Below, one piece after another: positions 34,956 to 48,245 of a stretch of 64,000 nt of DNA. The notes beneath the pieces are model-generated. The model was not told where the DNA came from and ran no database searches. It saw only the letters and a program-made list of their open reading frames with translations. Numbering within the stretch: the stretch's first letter is position 1; each line of letters begins with the position of its first letter. Source of the DNA: Rhizomucor pusillus (Eukaryota > Mucoromycota > Mucoromycetes > Mucorales > Lichtheimiaceae); contig FWWN02000341.1 of the NCBI GenBank assembly GCA_900175165.2, forward strand, positions 42,260 through 106,259. The letters run 5' to 3'. The position numbers and the translations under genes were made by a program.

Positions 34956-37900
34956 CAGGCGGTACTTGCCCTGTCTCCAACTATAAGGCGATGATGAAGG
35001 TTTATAAAGTGGGGAAGAACAAGGAGAAAATGAAGTGGGGCTTCAAATTTTTTAATCTAGTTCGCTGAGTGTACTACTCGAAAAGGTCAACACACGTCTG
35101 CATTGAATAAGATCACATTTTTCCTGGAGGGCCAATTGGATCAAGGTTTGTTGACAAGAAAGAATCTTTTTTCTTTTCCATTTCTTTCCGTTTATTTCAT
35201 ATTCGTGGAAAGAGCTCTAATGGATAGTAGCTATAAACGAATGACCTGGGCGGGCTCATAGCATTACGCCGCCAAATACAGCCTACCCCTCAATTCTGAA
35301 GCTGGACAAATCGCAGCAAAAGCTCATAAATTCGAGTACAGACACTGGGTGATTCGATAGATACTGAAATTCCGGACGGGAAACGGCGTCCCGCCCACTC
35401 ACGTCTGCGAATGGCAATGACCTGCAGATCGGGACCAGGCCCGAGTGACCCAAAAAAAAGGGACGAATCTGAGTCAGGTCAGTCAGTCCTAACATTTTGC
35501 TCGAAAGCAGGAACATAGACATTATGCATAGCGTTTTGCTGGAATGGATCCGTCTCTTGCTTTTAACTCGAGACAGAGTAAAGAATGATTTGCAATGCCC
35601 GAGCCAAGAAGGGGCGTCTGACGGACGATTTCTGCAAGCGAGCTGAATTCATCCCTAACACATATGTATAACTTTGGATACAACCGGTAGTCGTTAGGAT
35701 ATCATCCCCAGCATGTTTTCTTAGCAAGATTTAGCATACTCTACATGTGCAAAGTGCAGATGGGACAAAACTGAAGCTTTAGGAATCATGGTAGTCCTTA
35801 GACGGTTACATCACATACAAGTAGATCGCACAGTCACGTTGCTGGCTGTAGACAAAAAGTTGTTCTGTGCTACATTCTGCATTAGCATCAGCTCTGTCGG
35901 TGTCGAAGGTGCGCCGTGTACATAGTCCGTTGTGGAGATCTCCGCGCATCCTGGCAGACAAGCTCAAGAGAACTTGTGAATGCACAGGTTTCAAACTCTA
36001 GCGGGAGATTTCCTCTGCCATTGAATTGTACCCAGTAGAGCGTGCGTATATTTCGAATGATCGATATCAAGCACAGAAAATGGCTACAGGAATGCTACCA
36101 CAGGAGTTCACAAGTTAAACTTCGGTTTTTCCATAGTACATAACAAATTATCGCAGATCGTCGCTACTTTCCATGATGTTGTAAGACTCTCACAAATGTT
36201 CACGAAAATCAGCAGCGAAGCTATCCATGGTGATTGACCATCGACTAATAAATCCAAGATACCATCCAAGCATAAATGGAATTGCTGAGAAAATGCGTGT
36301 ATACTGTCAATAGCGTAATCAACAAGTGAGTCAACGGTGCAAAACACGCATGGGACTTGTATGTACCTAGCAACCAAAAGCAAGTACGCATCTTTTCATC
36401 GTTCGCTGGCGAACCAGCTGACTTTCAAGACCTCGAGGCTGCACCATCTATGTACCGATGTCAAAGAACAAGAGAAGGCATTCAGGATCGCATCGAACGT
36501 ATGGACAAAGTCGTCTTCTCCCCATTTGTTAACGCATATGTAGGTACATCTGTGTTGACAGGCTTCAGCCGTTCCCTTTTACTGAACGCTGGTCATGTCG
36601 AAGGCAAAAGCATTTTCAAGGCAGGCTGCTTCGGTTTTCCCTGTTTCCTTTTGATTTCCTTTCTTCTTTTTACACATGTATGAAGCTTATTTTGTAGCAT
36701 TAATGTTTTATCTTTCCATGCACGTAATAAATGGGAGCTCTCACCAAATACGGCTCTACGGAATGTAGGGCGATGCTTTATAGAATCCGTTATATTGACT
36801 AGGGCTGGTATGAAGCTTTGCAGCTGCCAACTTGTCGAGTGTTTATGTTATTTAGTAACAGTTACAATTAAACTGTATCCTTGAGGATTCACTTACACTT
36901 TTCAATGTTACTGCTGACAAGGTCGAAAGCACTTCCCTGTATTTGTACTCTTTTGCTGGATACATTATTTTCTCAAACTCTCGTACGGTACGCGACAGTT
37001 GTGACTTGTTTCCGCTTTAAGCACACCCCAGTCTCAGCTCAGTAAGCTACGACTATTTATTCGTCTATCCACCCAACCAAACATGTGTAGTCTCCATTCC
37101 GGGTAAGCAAGCTTCCTTAACTTTTTGGTATTCATCTCGCCGCAGAGGGTCTGTTCATCGCTACGGGGACTGGGCAGAGCGTTTTTCCATTCAGCATCAT
37201 TGAAGCTATTAACAATCATCGTATTGTACATACACTAATGTACATATACCAATATTTTATTCCTTTATGTTCTGTGTAAATGTGTGAGAGTTTACCAATC
37301 CAGCAAGAGTGAGTGCGACGTCTGATGACAGCAAGGCCGTGTTCCGCATAGAAAGCAAACCTCCACCTGGAGAATCGGAGCAGCTCGCAAAGATGCCCAA
37401 GCGCCTGACTTCAATGCTTAAATTCCGGCATTGCTTGGGCGGCAAGTAGAACAAAACGCCTCTGTATTCGATGTGGGAATCCTTATCCTTTTGGGTATTT
37501 CCTATGCCACCTTAAGACAGCCTGAAATTCGTAATAGTAATGAAGCATCCATGTAGTGTATTGTCACCATCAGAATAAACAACCATTCTGTGATATAATT
37601 TGTAATTTATCGTTAGAGCTGTCAATACGACCATGTAATTTGACAAATCTTAGTTGAACAACTGGCATCTTCACAAAGAGAAATTGTACCATGCAATCCT
37701 TTTACGACTTCCCGGTTTGATAATCCTATGCGTATTATATATCATTGAGTTTCCCGAAAATATCCAGGAGTTCCTTCTTGCAATATGGTTGCAGGGTCAA
37801 TCGACGGGTTTAAGACTAAACCTTCAATTGGTTAAACAATATGGAGTAATCGTTTAGACATGGCAATCCAGGCCTCATTATATTTAGAAACATTGCCTTG

Positions 37901-38400
37901 CAAAGGTGTGCATAACTAAATACTGCCAAGGCGTATAATATATTTCGACACAGGAATCCACTGCTCTTCTGTACACAGAGGATATCAGCGATCTGCTGAT
38001 GACCTGGTAAGATCCAACGACAATGCAAGTATACAGCTGACTGTTTCCTATCGTGCTTCTGGTTGGTAATTGTAGCAGATTTTAAATCGAACGAGGAAGT
38101 TGACATGGTTAATATAGCATATTTCCTTTCCACTTGTCCCAACATTGTTCGAATAATGCTTGGATTGCCCCAGCCTGGTAGGCCGGTGCCTTCAGCCCGA
38201 AAAAATTGATTAGTTGCAAGCAAATAAATCATGAAGAATGAACAGGATGCTTATGACCTATCTTAGATCCTTGAGTAATTGGAAGTTCAATCTATCATGG
38301 ACCGGAATCCATGCGGGCTTTGCAGAAGTGTTTGCATACGCATCGTCATAATCCACCTGGTGATGCAACATATTGTATTATGGTAATAACGAAAATAAAA
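34956..38400. other. Gene-poor interval, nothing identified
   Basis: Only short ORFs (up to 138 codons at 37816-38232 on the minus strand, with no recognisable domain). A minus-strand segment near 38270-38370 reads VDYDDAYANTSAKPAWIP and could be a last exon of the nuclease-like gene, but I could not connect it confidently. Confidence 0.45.
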
Positions 38401-38535
38401 ATCACTCCATTTCGCGTTTTCTTTTCTTGACCAATGTGCAGGTACGTTGATCTAACCATGATAACGGAGGTGATGGTGTGATTGCTATTGAGTTCGACGA
38501 TTTTGCAACCATTGTCCTTTCGATCTTTCTCGCCG

Positions 38536-40625
38536 TCAGCAGGGCAATGTCCTACTCACATTCATTCCATTACTATAGGTTCTCTCTTTATCGATCTTCC
38601 TGTTTCGTACCTTAACTTGCATGATTTTTACAAGGATATCTGGAATTAAGCTGAATTCTCTGATAGATTTGAAGATGGCAGCTTCTGAAAGTTTTGTCAC
38701 TCGATAAAATCTTGGACTCGGCATATCCATCTTAAATGTTGATATAGTATGATTTTCGACTAATATCCCGCAGACGACCTGATTAGATACACCAAAAATC
38801 ACCAGTCTGTTGTACATCAAACGCATTTCTTTGCTGAGCTTTACTTTATCAGATTCCAGTTGGCAAACGGCGTTCGGAGGCTTGAACTCAGCAGCCAGGA
38901 TTTCACCATGCGTGTTGATTGTCTTCACGTAAACGATGAAGTCCGGTTTCAATGTTCCTTTGGTGTCTGTGAGGCTTTTGTTTGCCTGCAAAGAAATGTT
39001 AGCAACAGTAGAATATCCAATTATCACCATGCTTTACCAATTGGTCTTCAGTAAAGCTTCAGATTCAAAAACCGTATGTAGAAGTGGAGAAAGATAGGCA
39101 TGTTCGAATGTATCTTCGACGTTGGTATCTGGGGCCGATGAAAATGAAAATCTTGACGTTCTATACGATGTGATTCACAAATTAATCATACTATCTACCA
39201 TTGCAAAAAAGAAGGAAACAAACAGAATATCTTACAGTTGTAAGAGAGCAGTGGCTGTATATATTTCAAGTGGATCTTTTGACTCCACCGCTTCATTGAG
39301 GAATCTCGAGTTCATTGCCATGATGGATATCCAGTTAGACAGTCTCGACTAAATTTGCATTTTCAGAACAGTCTCGATGAGCCACGAACGCATAAATACG
39401 TACCAAAGAAACTCGCATGCACCAACCCAGAACTTTGTTGGTTGGTGTTATTATTTCGCTTTCATGAATCAGGCTGTCAAGGATAGCAGAATGTCGATCA
39501 TATCCAAAGTATTTCGTGATGGATTTCGGCAAGTCTGATGCAAATAAGAAAATATTATTCAATGCCCTATAAAAACGTTAAGTATTCCATGCACGCCAAT
39601 GAAAAATGCATACTTATAAAAGACGGAGATCCGATAAAGACTCGGGCTTTGGGAGCTGTGCTGAAACTTTGGCGAAATTACGGCATGCTTCGGTAACATT
39701 GAAACCATCTGTCGTATCGTCCTATAGAACCCATGCATGCTCCGTCTCATTTTCCAATTCCTCCTGTGTGGAATCATTGTAAACTAAGCTGTAATTGGAA
39801 AATAATCGCTTTGGATGATGATCGACAGTGATGTCCGAGGGTATTCTGTCGTCCGTTCATGCATTTTATTTCAATTCAAAGCAAAGCCTTAAGATATTAC
39901 CTGCTTACCTCAGGTTCCGTGGCATGTAACCGGTCATGCAAACCAAGGGACTGTTCTTGAGCAGTTGCGACAATCGTTTCCTATTTGTATTTGAGTAAAT
40001 CAAGCATCCGTCTATCGGGACTATTTCATCAACCTCTTCTCCTGTCGCATCCATGATTGATTCCTGTCGTTGCCTATTTTGCATCCGTCGCAGCCACATC
40101 GCGGTTGCATCATTTTCAGCGACCCATAGATCCAGGACGGTTTGTCGTCGACCTTCCTGAATGGTGGTTGTTTTGGCTTTCGCACTGATATCGGACTTCA
40201 CCTTGACCAGTTTCTGCCAGTCGATCGGATCAACATCGTGTTCGACATATATGTTTGCTTTTTTCGCTGCCGTTATGATCCTATCACTCCATATACGGCG
40301 TAATACGAGTGGATCAATAAATCTTCGTCGTGACCTAGTGCCAGCTGTCCCTGCAATAAGAACATCGACATCTTGGGCGCCTTACCGTCTCTGGCGCATT
40401 TCTCGAGAAACTAGGCGATGGCTTTAAAGGGTATTAGACGATCTGATCAAGAAGCTATTTTGTGTACATACCTTCGGCTGGGGTCAGTGTTCCTGGGAGC
40501 AAATCGCGTTTTGGGGAAGACATTGACAAGCGTTGAAAGAGAGGCCGATTGGAATTTATCAAACGCCATATGACCAAGGTGACGTCTGTCCTCCTGTTAT
40601 CGTGATATCCAAATGTTGGAGACAT
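38536..40625 (-). pseudogene. Damaged multi-exon gene with a PD-(D/E)XK-like nuclease domain
   Basis: From ATG 40625 (MSPTFGYHDNRRTDVTLVIW) the minus strand reads through consistently spaced exons: TPAE joins VSREMRQRR, then RRRFIDPLVLRRIWSDRI and the long exon 39911-40201 ending MPRNLR. The next exon starts SLVYNDSTQEELENE. Downstream exons give LPKSITKYFGYDRHSAIL, SNWISIMAMNSRFLNEAV and, at 38536-39000, KPDFIVY followed 17 residues later by EFK, then LESDKVKLSKEM. The P-D ... E-x-K spacing is that of the PD-(D/E)XK nuclease fold. Two lesions are visible: an in-frame TAG at 39722-39724 and a one-base phase mismatch at the next splice near 39614. A further short exon ending KKRKREME (nuclear-localisation-like) may lie near 38420-38505. 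Function unknown; the nuclease assignment is motif-based. Confidence 0.5.
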
Positions 40626-40751
40626 GTTTCATAACGACTAAGGATTTCCTTTTCATGGTACTGTTTGGTTCTTCTTTAGACTAAAGTGCAATATTTTTAA
40701 CTTTTGCTCGTGGGCAATACCATTCTTTGCCTCTAAACAAAGACTCCTTGC

Positions 40752-40991
40752 CTATATGGTGGAAATTCTGTACAGCGAAGGAGAGCTTGACAATGTCACT
40801 TGGTCTAATATGGTTCGGATGCGTTTGGTGTCCACAAACTGATTGCCGTTAAGCAATGGGTCGTTGAACTCCAGTTTGTCGATTTTTCCGGGCAGGATCC
40901 TCGGCAGATAAAGCATTAACCGACGGATCATTCTCTGTTTATTGAAAATTGCGGCCTGTGTGCCTAGAACATGGACTGCTGGAAGAACCAA
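40752..40991 (-). other. Isolated coding-like ORF, unknown
   Basis: An 80-codon open frame with protein-like composition (QAAIFNKQRMIRRLMLYLP, LEFNDPLLNGNQFVDTKRI). It lies just upstream of the nuclease-like gene on the same strand but precedes its ATG; it may be an exon of a separate degraded gene. Confidence 0.3.
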
Positions 40992-42989
40992 GCCTTTTGT
41001 GGTTCAGCTTTGGTTTGTGATTAAGGCTGTACATTTTACTCTAGAGACGATTGTCCAACAGCTCTACTTCTAATCCTTTGCTTATATCTAATGATATGTG
41101 TCAGCTAACGGAATAGATGAAAGATTTATATTACCTTGGAAAGGTTTTATCCTTAAGTTGGGACACTGCTGTAACTGGGGAATTTGATAATAATACATAC
41201 GGACTTTATTGGGATGGTGTTTATGAGCTTCTCTGGATTTGTATTACTCGAGAACAAGCGTGCTCAACGATTTTATCCATCTACTTATCACTGAGTGTGG
41301 GAAATTGCGCAAGGAAATTACTGCAGGCACAGAAATTTTTCCAGTGATTTTAGTAATTTTGTCTGTGTCCGAGCCGACCTGATAACTGTCCACATACAGT
41401 AGTAAAGATATACCTGTCGTCACTGCATTCAACTAGAGCATTTACGTTCAGGTTTTCCCAGCATATCATTCAGTCGTCATGTACTTATTATCATATAAAC
41501 TAATACAAGGAACTTATGAATTAAAGAAGAACTGGGTGTATATCGACTGTAGTTTCAGTCTTTTTTATATGCAAATATTTCCGGATTCTCTTATAGCTCT
41601 CCGTGGGCAATCCGAGATCGCAACATGCTTCCTTGTGTTTTGCGGAAACCATAGGCCAGATAATTTTGATGTTATGACTCACTGATAAAGAATAGAAATG
41701 ATTGCTGACCAGATGGACAATTAGCGGCTGTGGTTGCGGGCGCCGGTGGATGGAGTTTTCAATAGGAAATAGAGTGCTGTGATGTGTTGTATCTCGGTTT
41801 CTGTGGCGAAAACTGCGACCGGCCGTAGAAAAGAACCAGCTGTAACTTGACAAAGAATTGCAGCGTCGAAACAATGCTTCGTGGGGCAAAATCCATCCAG
41901 CAGATGGCTCTCTCCTTCTTCAATTCCGAAAGAGACACTTCTCAAAGCTCGTGTAAATTCGACGGTGGAACGACAGCAAAGATGCTTGAGGTATATCTCT
42001 TACTCTTTCGCATATGGTAGCGTACATCTGCTTTAAAGTCTGCAAAGCGACTCTGATCATTGTAGATTTGGGCTGCCAGAACGCGAAAACCACAGAATCC
42101 GCCCGGATCTACAGAAACTAAGCCAGTAATGACATGAGGAGGAATTCAGGATGTATCCAACTATAAATCGACGTTATAAAGCGATGTGAACGATGTATAT
42201 CAATAGATAATGTCATGATACTAACCTTGGTGATGTGTATTTTATGTTTCTGAGCTGTGATTTATTATGATATATGTTAAATCAAAGAAAAGATTATCTT
42301 GGAAGTAGGGTTGCGCTTACTTCTTTGGAGGATATAATATGGCTTGAATCAAAAGACTTTGAAAGAAGGGAAAAAGAAGGATGGCTATCACAGGTTTTTA
42401 CAAACGATCAATTTCTGGCCAGTGCAAATTTGGAGCCAGCGGCGTTGGATTATGGGTAGCAATGATATATTTCAAAAATGAATGATATCTAATCACTGCT
42501 GCTATTTACAGCATTTCTATAGAAGGAAGTGACAGTATCCATTGCCCGAGCAAATGCAGATCCACAGTTCTTCAACGTCATCTGCGATAAGTAAACGTCG
42601 TGCCTGTCTGAACCAATGCCTTTTAGTAAATGAGACAATATTTATTCACAATACTTTCTCAGAATACTCACGACGTGGTGCCTGCAACTACCATTTTTCG
42701 TCAGCAATACCCGGCAGAACGATTTCATCTTCGTATTCGGTAACATATGTTGAAACGGCAACTTGGAGTTTACTCGTATAGACATTCGCAGTCGATGTCA
42801 CCTTCGTGCTTGTCGTCCTCTGCCCAAGCCTTGTAAAATTCATCCTTAATATTGCTGATGGCAGAAAGACAAATGATGGCTTGCAAAGGTCTCAGCGTTT
42901 TCTTCATCTGCTCATCCATGTAACTATTCTGAAACTTAAATTGCCTCATTGTGAGCATTTCTTTGTTATAAGCATGAATTTTGCTGAGG
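40992..42989. other. Gene-poor interval between nuclease-like gene and MULE remnant
   Basis: A minus-strand frame at 41721-41945 (CFDAAILCQVTAGSFLRPVA) looks weakly protein-like. No domain, RNA or terminal repeat was recognised. Confidence 0.4.
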
Positions 42990-43860
42990 TCCTATGTAGA
43001 CGATATTTGGTATGAGCATCTTATGTTTTTTATCGGATACTGGCTTACATTTTTGGTCAACCAAAGATGGATACTGTTGAAAAGTTTGAGAAAGCAGACC
43101 GGCGTGTTAAGAATCTGCTTGATGTTCCAGTGAGCTCATTCTACTCTCTGCGTAGAGCGTGCACCCAAATGCACATGTTGTTCAACCCATGCACCTGCCG
43201 AGCGCTCTTTATATGTTAGAAGTCTGGCATTCATTGAAGAGTTAATTACATATCTGTATAGCAGCGTTAACGTTACTTGATATACCTACTCATTATGTAA
43301 TCGTCAAGAGTCTTCGCCTCCGGCGCATTTCTGATTACAATTCTGAGCTTGTTCAGCGCATCTTCAAATTCTATCTTGGTAGGTTTGAAGATCATATCAT
43401 CAACCGCCTTGCAGATAGCCTTATACTCCTCCGTGTCTTGCTTTCGGCATTTGGATGCATGCAGCTGGAAATTCGTTTGGATGTGCCATGCACAAAGGAT
43501 ATGAGGTGCGTCAGGGAAATATGAACGTAGCGCTGCACTAAGTACCTTATCGTCATCAGTGACGAAAATGCCAGGTTTCGTTTCGTTATCGAGAAGTACT
43601 GAGTTGAGTTGCTGTTAAGACCCAATTTTACGACGTTTCTCTTTCATTTGTGACGACCGCATATACCACAAAAAAGGTGCGCAATATGTTTGTAGAATGT
43701 TCAGATAACACGTTATCGATCCCTGCAATGTTCACCAGAGGTATTTTGATTGCTGACGTTTTGTAGGCAGTGTCGATTATGAACACCTCTGGAAACGTCC
43801 TCGAGCGTTTGATAGCAGCGTCGTGCGTGAAGATACCCTCCATTGTTCTCTTTTGCTTAC
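42990..43860 (-). pseudogene. Mutator-like (MULE) transposase remnant
   Basis: Minus-strand translation in shifting frames matches the MULE transposase order. TFPEVFIIDTAYKTSAIKIP (first catalytic Asp region) leads into FFVVYAVVTNERETS, then GIFVTDDDKVLSAALRSYFP with HILCAWHIQTNFQLH (second Asp and the C..WH motif), then AWVEQHVHLGARSTQRVE followed by AHWNIK. Lesions: TAA after ETS (minus, near 43628), a frameshift within the next 30 bases, and TGA at 43136-43138 inside the RVE-AH motif. No target-site duplication or terminal inverted repeat was located by eye. The element is dead. It lies 2.4 kb from the nuclease-like gene. Confidence 0.8.
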
Positions 43861-44627
43861 GATTGTAATGATTTAATGACCCCTTTGATGCAAATCCGGC
43901 GCCACCGCCCTACATATGCGATCGCCCATGAAGCATTTTTTATATTTTCACCAGCGCTTGCCCGCGCTCCTGCAGCGTGGAAGACGACGCTAATAAAGCT
44001 AGTCGAAGGGCATCCAATGTAACACGTTTTGGCTTGTTCTTTTTACACGTTGACAGTGACATAAATCGTCGAAGGATTTTTTTCTTCGGCACTCTGAAAC
44101 ACAAAAGAGATTAATATGAAGAGCTATTCATTATACACCAACATGTGCGGTACCATCTTTCGATTCAACGTCATGCTCTTTATTTCCAGGCTCCAGTTTG
44201 CCATGATGAGATCTATTCTCGCCGCCATGGACGCGCTTCAAGTATGTATACTACGTGCCCTTAGCATTTTTGCTACTGCTGCGATCAATAGTCTTTGAAA
44301 CCCTCTACACGGGCAAACTCTTTCCGCTTGTCGTATAGTGCTTCCCAGTTTCGAAAGCGGTAGATCGTATAGCTTCCATTTGTACAATCGTGGTTTGGTT
44401 ACGAATAGCAGTCAAAAGTGTGAGAAAAGAAATCCGTGAGTTCGAGTTAGACTTTTATTGACGTTGAAAAGTAAAAAGTTTTACAATCGCCGTTTGTGCG
44501 CGTATTCAGTTCCTGGATATTGCATCGGTTAATGAAGTTGAGCGACTTAGGCTCTGATTTGAGTGGTTCATTGTTAATGTCCAATGGCAAGTCCGCAGTA
44601 CGTGGGAGCTTTCCTCATTATCAACAC
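43861..44627. other. Probable 5' part of the MULE remnant and spacer
   Basis: Fragments upstream of the MULE core (minus strand, such as KNKPKRVTLDALRLALL near 43985-44035) could be remains of its N-terminal region, but no zinc finger is intact. Nothing else is seen. Confidence 0.3.
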
Positions 44628-45095
44628 TTAGTAACAAACCGGTGCTCCAATCCCTGCAAAGGTTTGTAGCGCCATTGCATAAATATGGCATGCTTGGAAG
44701 GCATACAAAGCTGATAATAGTATTATCCACCACATGAAGTTGTATCCTCGTATCAATTCTAGCAATCTCGAGCTTCGCATTGTGTGTGCTGTGTAAAACT
44801 GGCTTCGGATTTGAATTGACTTAACTTCTGATTGGTAAACCTTCCAATTCAATAAAAACTGTAACATATTTATGCAACTGATGACAAGTGCAAGGCATAC
44901 AAAACTCTATTTAGATTGACGAGAAGCACAGATTTGTTGTGTAATAGGCAGAGAGCCAGTCAGCTCGGGCACAGACAAAATTACTAGAATCACCAGAAAA
45001 AGTCTGGCCAGTAGTAATTCCCATTGCGCAATATTCAGGAAGACATCGTCAAAGCGGACAGTGAATTGATTGCAGTAAACTTGCACCATCATCAT
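44628..45095 (-). CDS. Putative small membrane protein, incomplete model
   Basis: Two exons can be joined in phase: about 44985-45095 (MMMVQVYCNQFTVRFDDVFL, then LLLARLFLVIL) and about 44628-44899 (SFVCLALVISCINMLQFLLN, then FMWWIILLSALYAFQACHIY). A GTAATT donor and an AAATAG acceptor flank the intron; the result is a protein of about 125 aa with three hydrophobic segments. I do not recognise it, and the C-terminal end is uncertain because a further intron may begin at FAG. It is divergent from the O-acetylhomoserine sulfhydrylase gene, with 82 nt between the two ATGs, so the two would share a promoter if both are expressed. It could also be a relic, given the adjacent transposon debris. Confidence 0.4.
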
Positions 45096-45119
45096 TCAAA
45101 ATTTGCCAATCGTTGCCAC

Positions 45120-45128
45120 TATAAAAGG
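45120..45128 (+). promoter_or_regulatory. TATA box of the O-acetylhomoserine sulfhydrylase gene
   Basis: TATAAAAGG lies 50 nt upstream of the ATG at 45178, a canonical eukaryotic TATA sequence at a plausible distance for a short leader. Confidence 0.5.
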
Positions 45129-45132
45129 TTAA

Positions 45133-46859
<1,727 letters not shown>

Positions 46860-46944
46860 GAGAAGAAATAAAAACATTTCGCTAGAGACATCCCAAGAGA
46901 AAGAACGCTTTGAACACAAGAAGAGAAAATATAATAAAAGGATA

Positions 46945-47376
46945 TCATGTATTGTATGAAAGTCTGTCGTAACGTTGCTTGCGGATATGCTTTGGAAGAG
47001 CCCAGCTCCACATCTTGAAGGCTATCCTGCAGAAGAATTTCCATTGGCCTAGACAGGTTCCGATCAAGATAAGCATGACGGTGTATACGGCAAGCTCCAG
47101 AAAAAAGAAAATCGCATAATAGTACAAAGTTCCTACACACCGTCATTTTATAACACATTTCTAGTAAGCTTCGCAAATCCTCTTACCTGCTTCCAATCGA
47201 AAGGCTCGAGTAAGAATGGTGCGAGTGACGGCAACACTTGACGAGCCAGTGACAGCAAATATGCATACTCTCCAAAGCCATGTAAGATAATACAACAGTC
47301 GCTCACTTTTTGACACAGATGCTGTCGGGTTCAAGAGAGGATTGCTCTCTATCCTCGCCTCTTCATCCCGAGTCAT
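46945..47376 (-). CDS. Small membrane protein, 125 aa, two hydrophobic segments
   Basis: Two exons, 47187-47376 and 46945-47132, GT-AG intron, phase 1. The start is the first in-frame ATG (MTRDEEARIESNPLLNP). Hydrophobic segments are YYLTWLWRVCIFAVTG at about residue 29-44 and LYYYAIFFFLELAVYTVMLI near residue 66-85. The C-terminus is basic and aromatic (FCRIAFKMWSWALPKHIRKQ). I do not recognise a family. It is convergent with MET17 (stop codons 85 nt apart) and its start lies about 100 nt from the TMEM234-like gene on the other strand, suggesting a bidirectional promoter. Confidence 0.6.
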
Positions 47377-47479
47377 GACTGCAATGCGAGTAATGGGCAA
47401 GCTGCTTTTGCGTGAGTGTATGAGAAACAACAAAGACTGTTCATGCGGGAAGGCGCGAATTTAATCATTTCTTTTCCGA

Positions 47480-48204
47480 ATGAATTTCTCCAATGTATTA
47501 CGCAAGTAATCAATCGATTTTTGTGTTATCAGATGTTGCAGTAGTATTGACACGAAAATAGAACACGTCGCTGGATTCGTTCTAGGTACGTTTTGTGATC
47601 AATGTGATCAGTTGAACGAAGGCATTCACCTGAAAAGTCGCCATATGCTGGGGAGCAACGAATCCTTTGATCAAGGCAGGTACAGCTGGTCTTGAGAATA
47701 TATCACGCAGCTACCCACAAGGAGGTCTAAAACGATGGGCAGCTGAGCTTGTTTATCTTCTGACGCGTTGGCAGGTACAGATAGCTGACAAACTTTCCAA
47801 GGTGTGAAAACGAAACCTATTGCTGATCGTTTTGCTGCATTTAGTATGTCGTGCCTCTCGCGCTCAATCTAAGTGGATCTGTCGTGTACTATTACACGCT
47901 GGGCAAATCAGGTACTTTTTGACAACGTTGTATTCGCAAAGTTCCAGTGATTAAAGTGTCCGAACTCTCTCAGAGATGTCTCTTGCCGTGCCGATCACGA
48001 ACTCGTTGACGTTCATCTTTTCACTTCTTACGGGGCTCCTATTGGGCGAGCAGCTGGGTGGAAAAGGTAAAGAAGACTACTAAACCTGATAATCTCGATG
48101 AACAACTGAAAGAGGTTCTTGGTTCACATCAAGATACTTGGATCGGGATGGCCTTGGTTATTGTCGGCGTCATCATTTGCGTTAGCAGCAAAGCTACTTC
48201 TTAG
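47480..48204 (+). CDS. TMEM234-like small multi-pass membrane protein
   Basis: Firm exons: 47638-47774, 47845-47911, 47974-48066 and 48113-48204, plus an exon ending at 47585. The frame gives VAGFVLVAICWGATNPLIK, YVVPLALNLSGSVVYYYTLG, MSLAVPITNSLTFIFSLLTG, LLLGEQLGGK and WIGMALVIVGVIICVSS. This is the TMEM234 pattern: W-G-x-T-N-P-x in helix 1, L-N-x-x-G-S in helix 2, SLAVPITNSL in helix 3 and a C-terminal helix, related to the EamA/DMT transporter half-repeat. The 5' end is unresolved. The open frame before 47585 has no ATG; an ATG at 47480 can reach it only through an intron of 36-39 nt, so the stated start is tentative. Function unknown. Confidence 0.65.
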
Positions 48205-48245
48205 AGAATCTATCTGTTCCTAAAGTTAAATCACCAGGGAAAAAA

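Noticed and set aside
37816..38232. 138-codon minus-strand ORF as a gene
   Set aside because: Composition is irregular, there is no family resemblance and no splice partner; kept only as part of the gene-poor interval.
39610..40790. Identical peptide SPSLYRIS in two minus-strand ORFs (near 39640 and 40760) suggesting a duplicated domain
   Set aside because: The underlying DNA differs and in the 39.6 kb exon this peptide is in a frame other than the best coding frame; probably coincidence.
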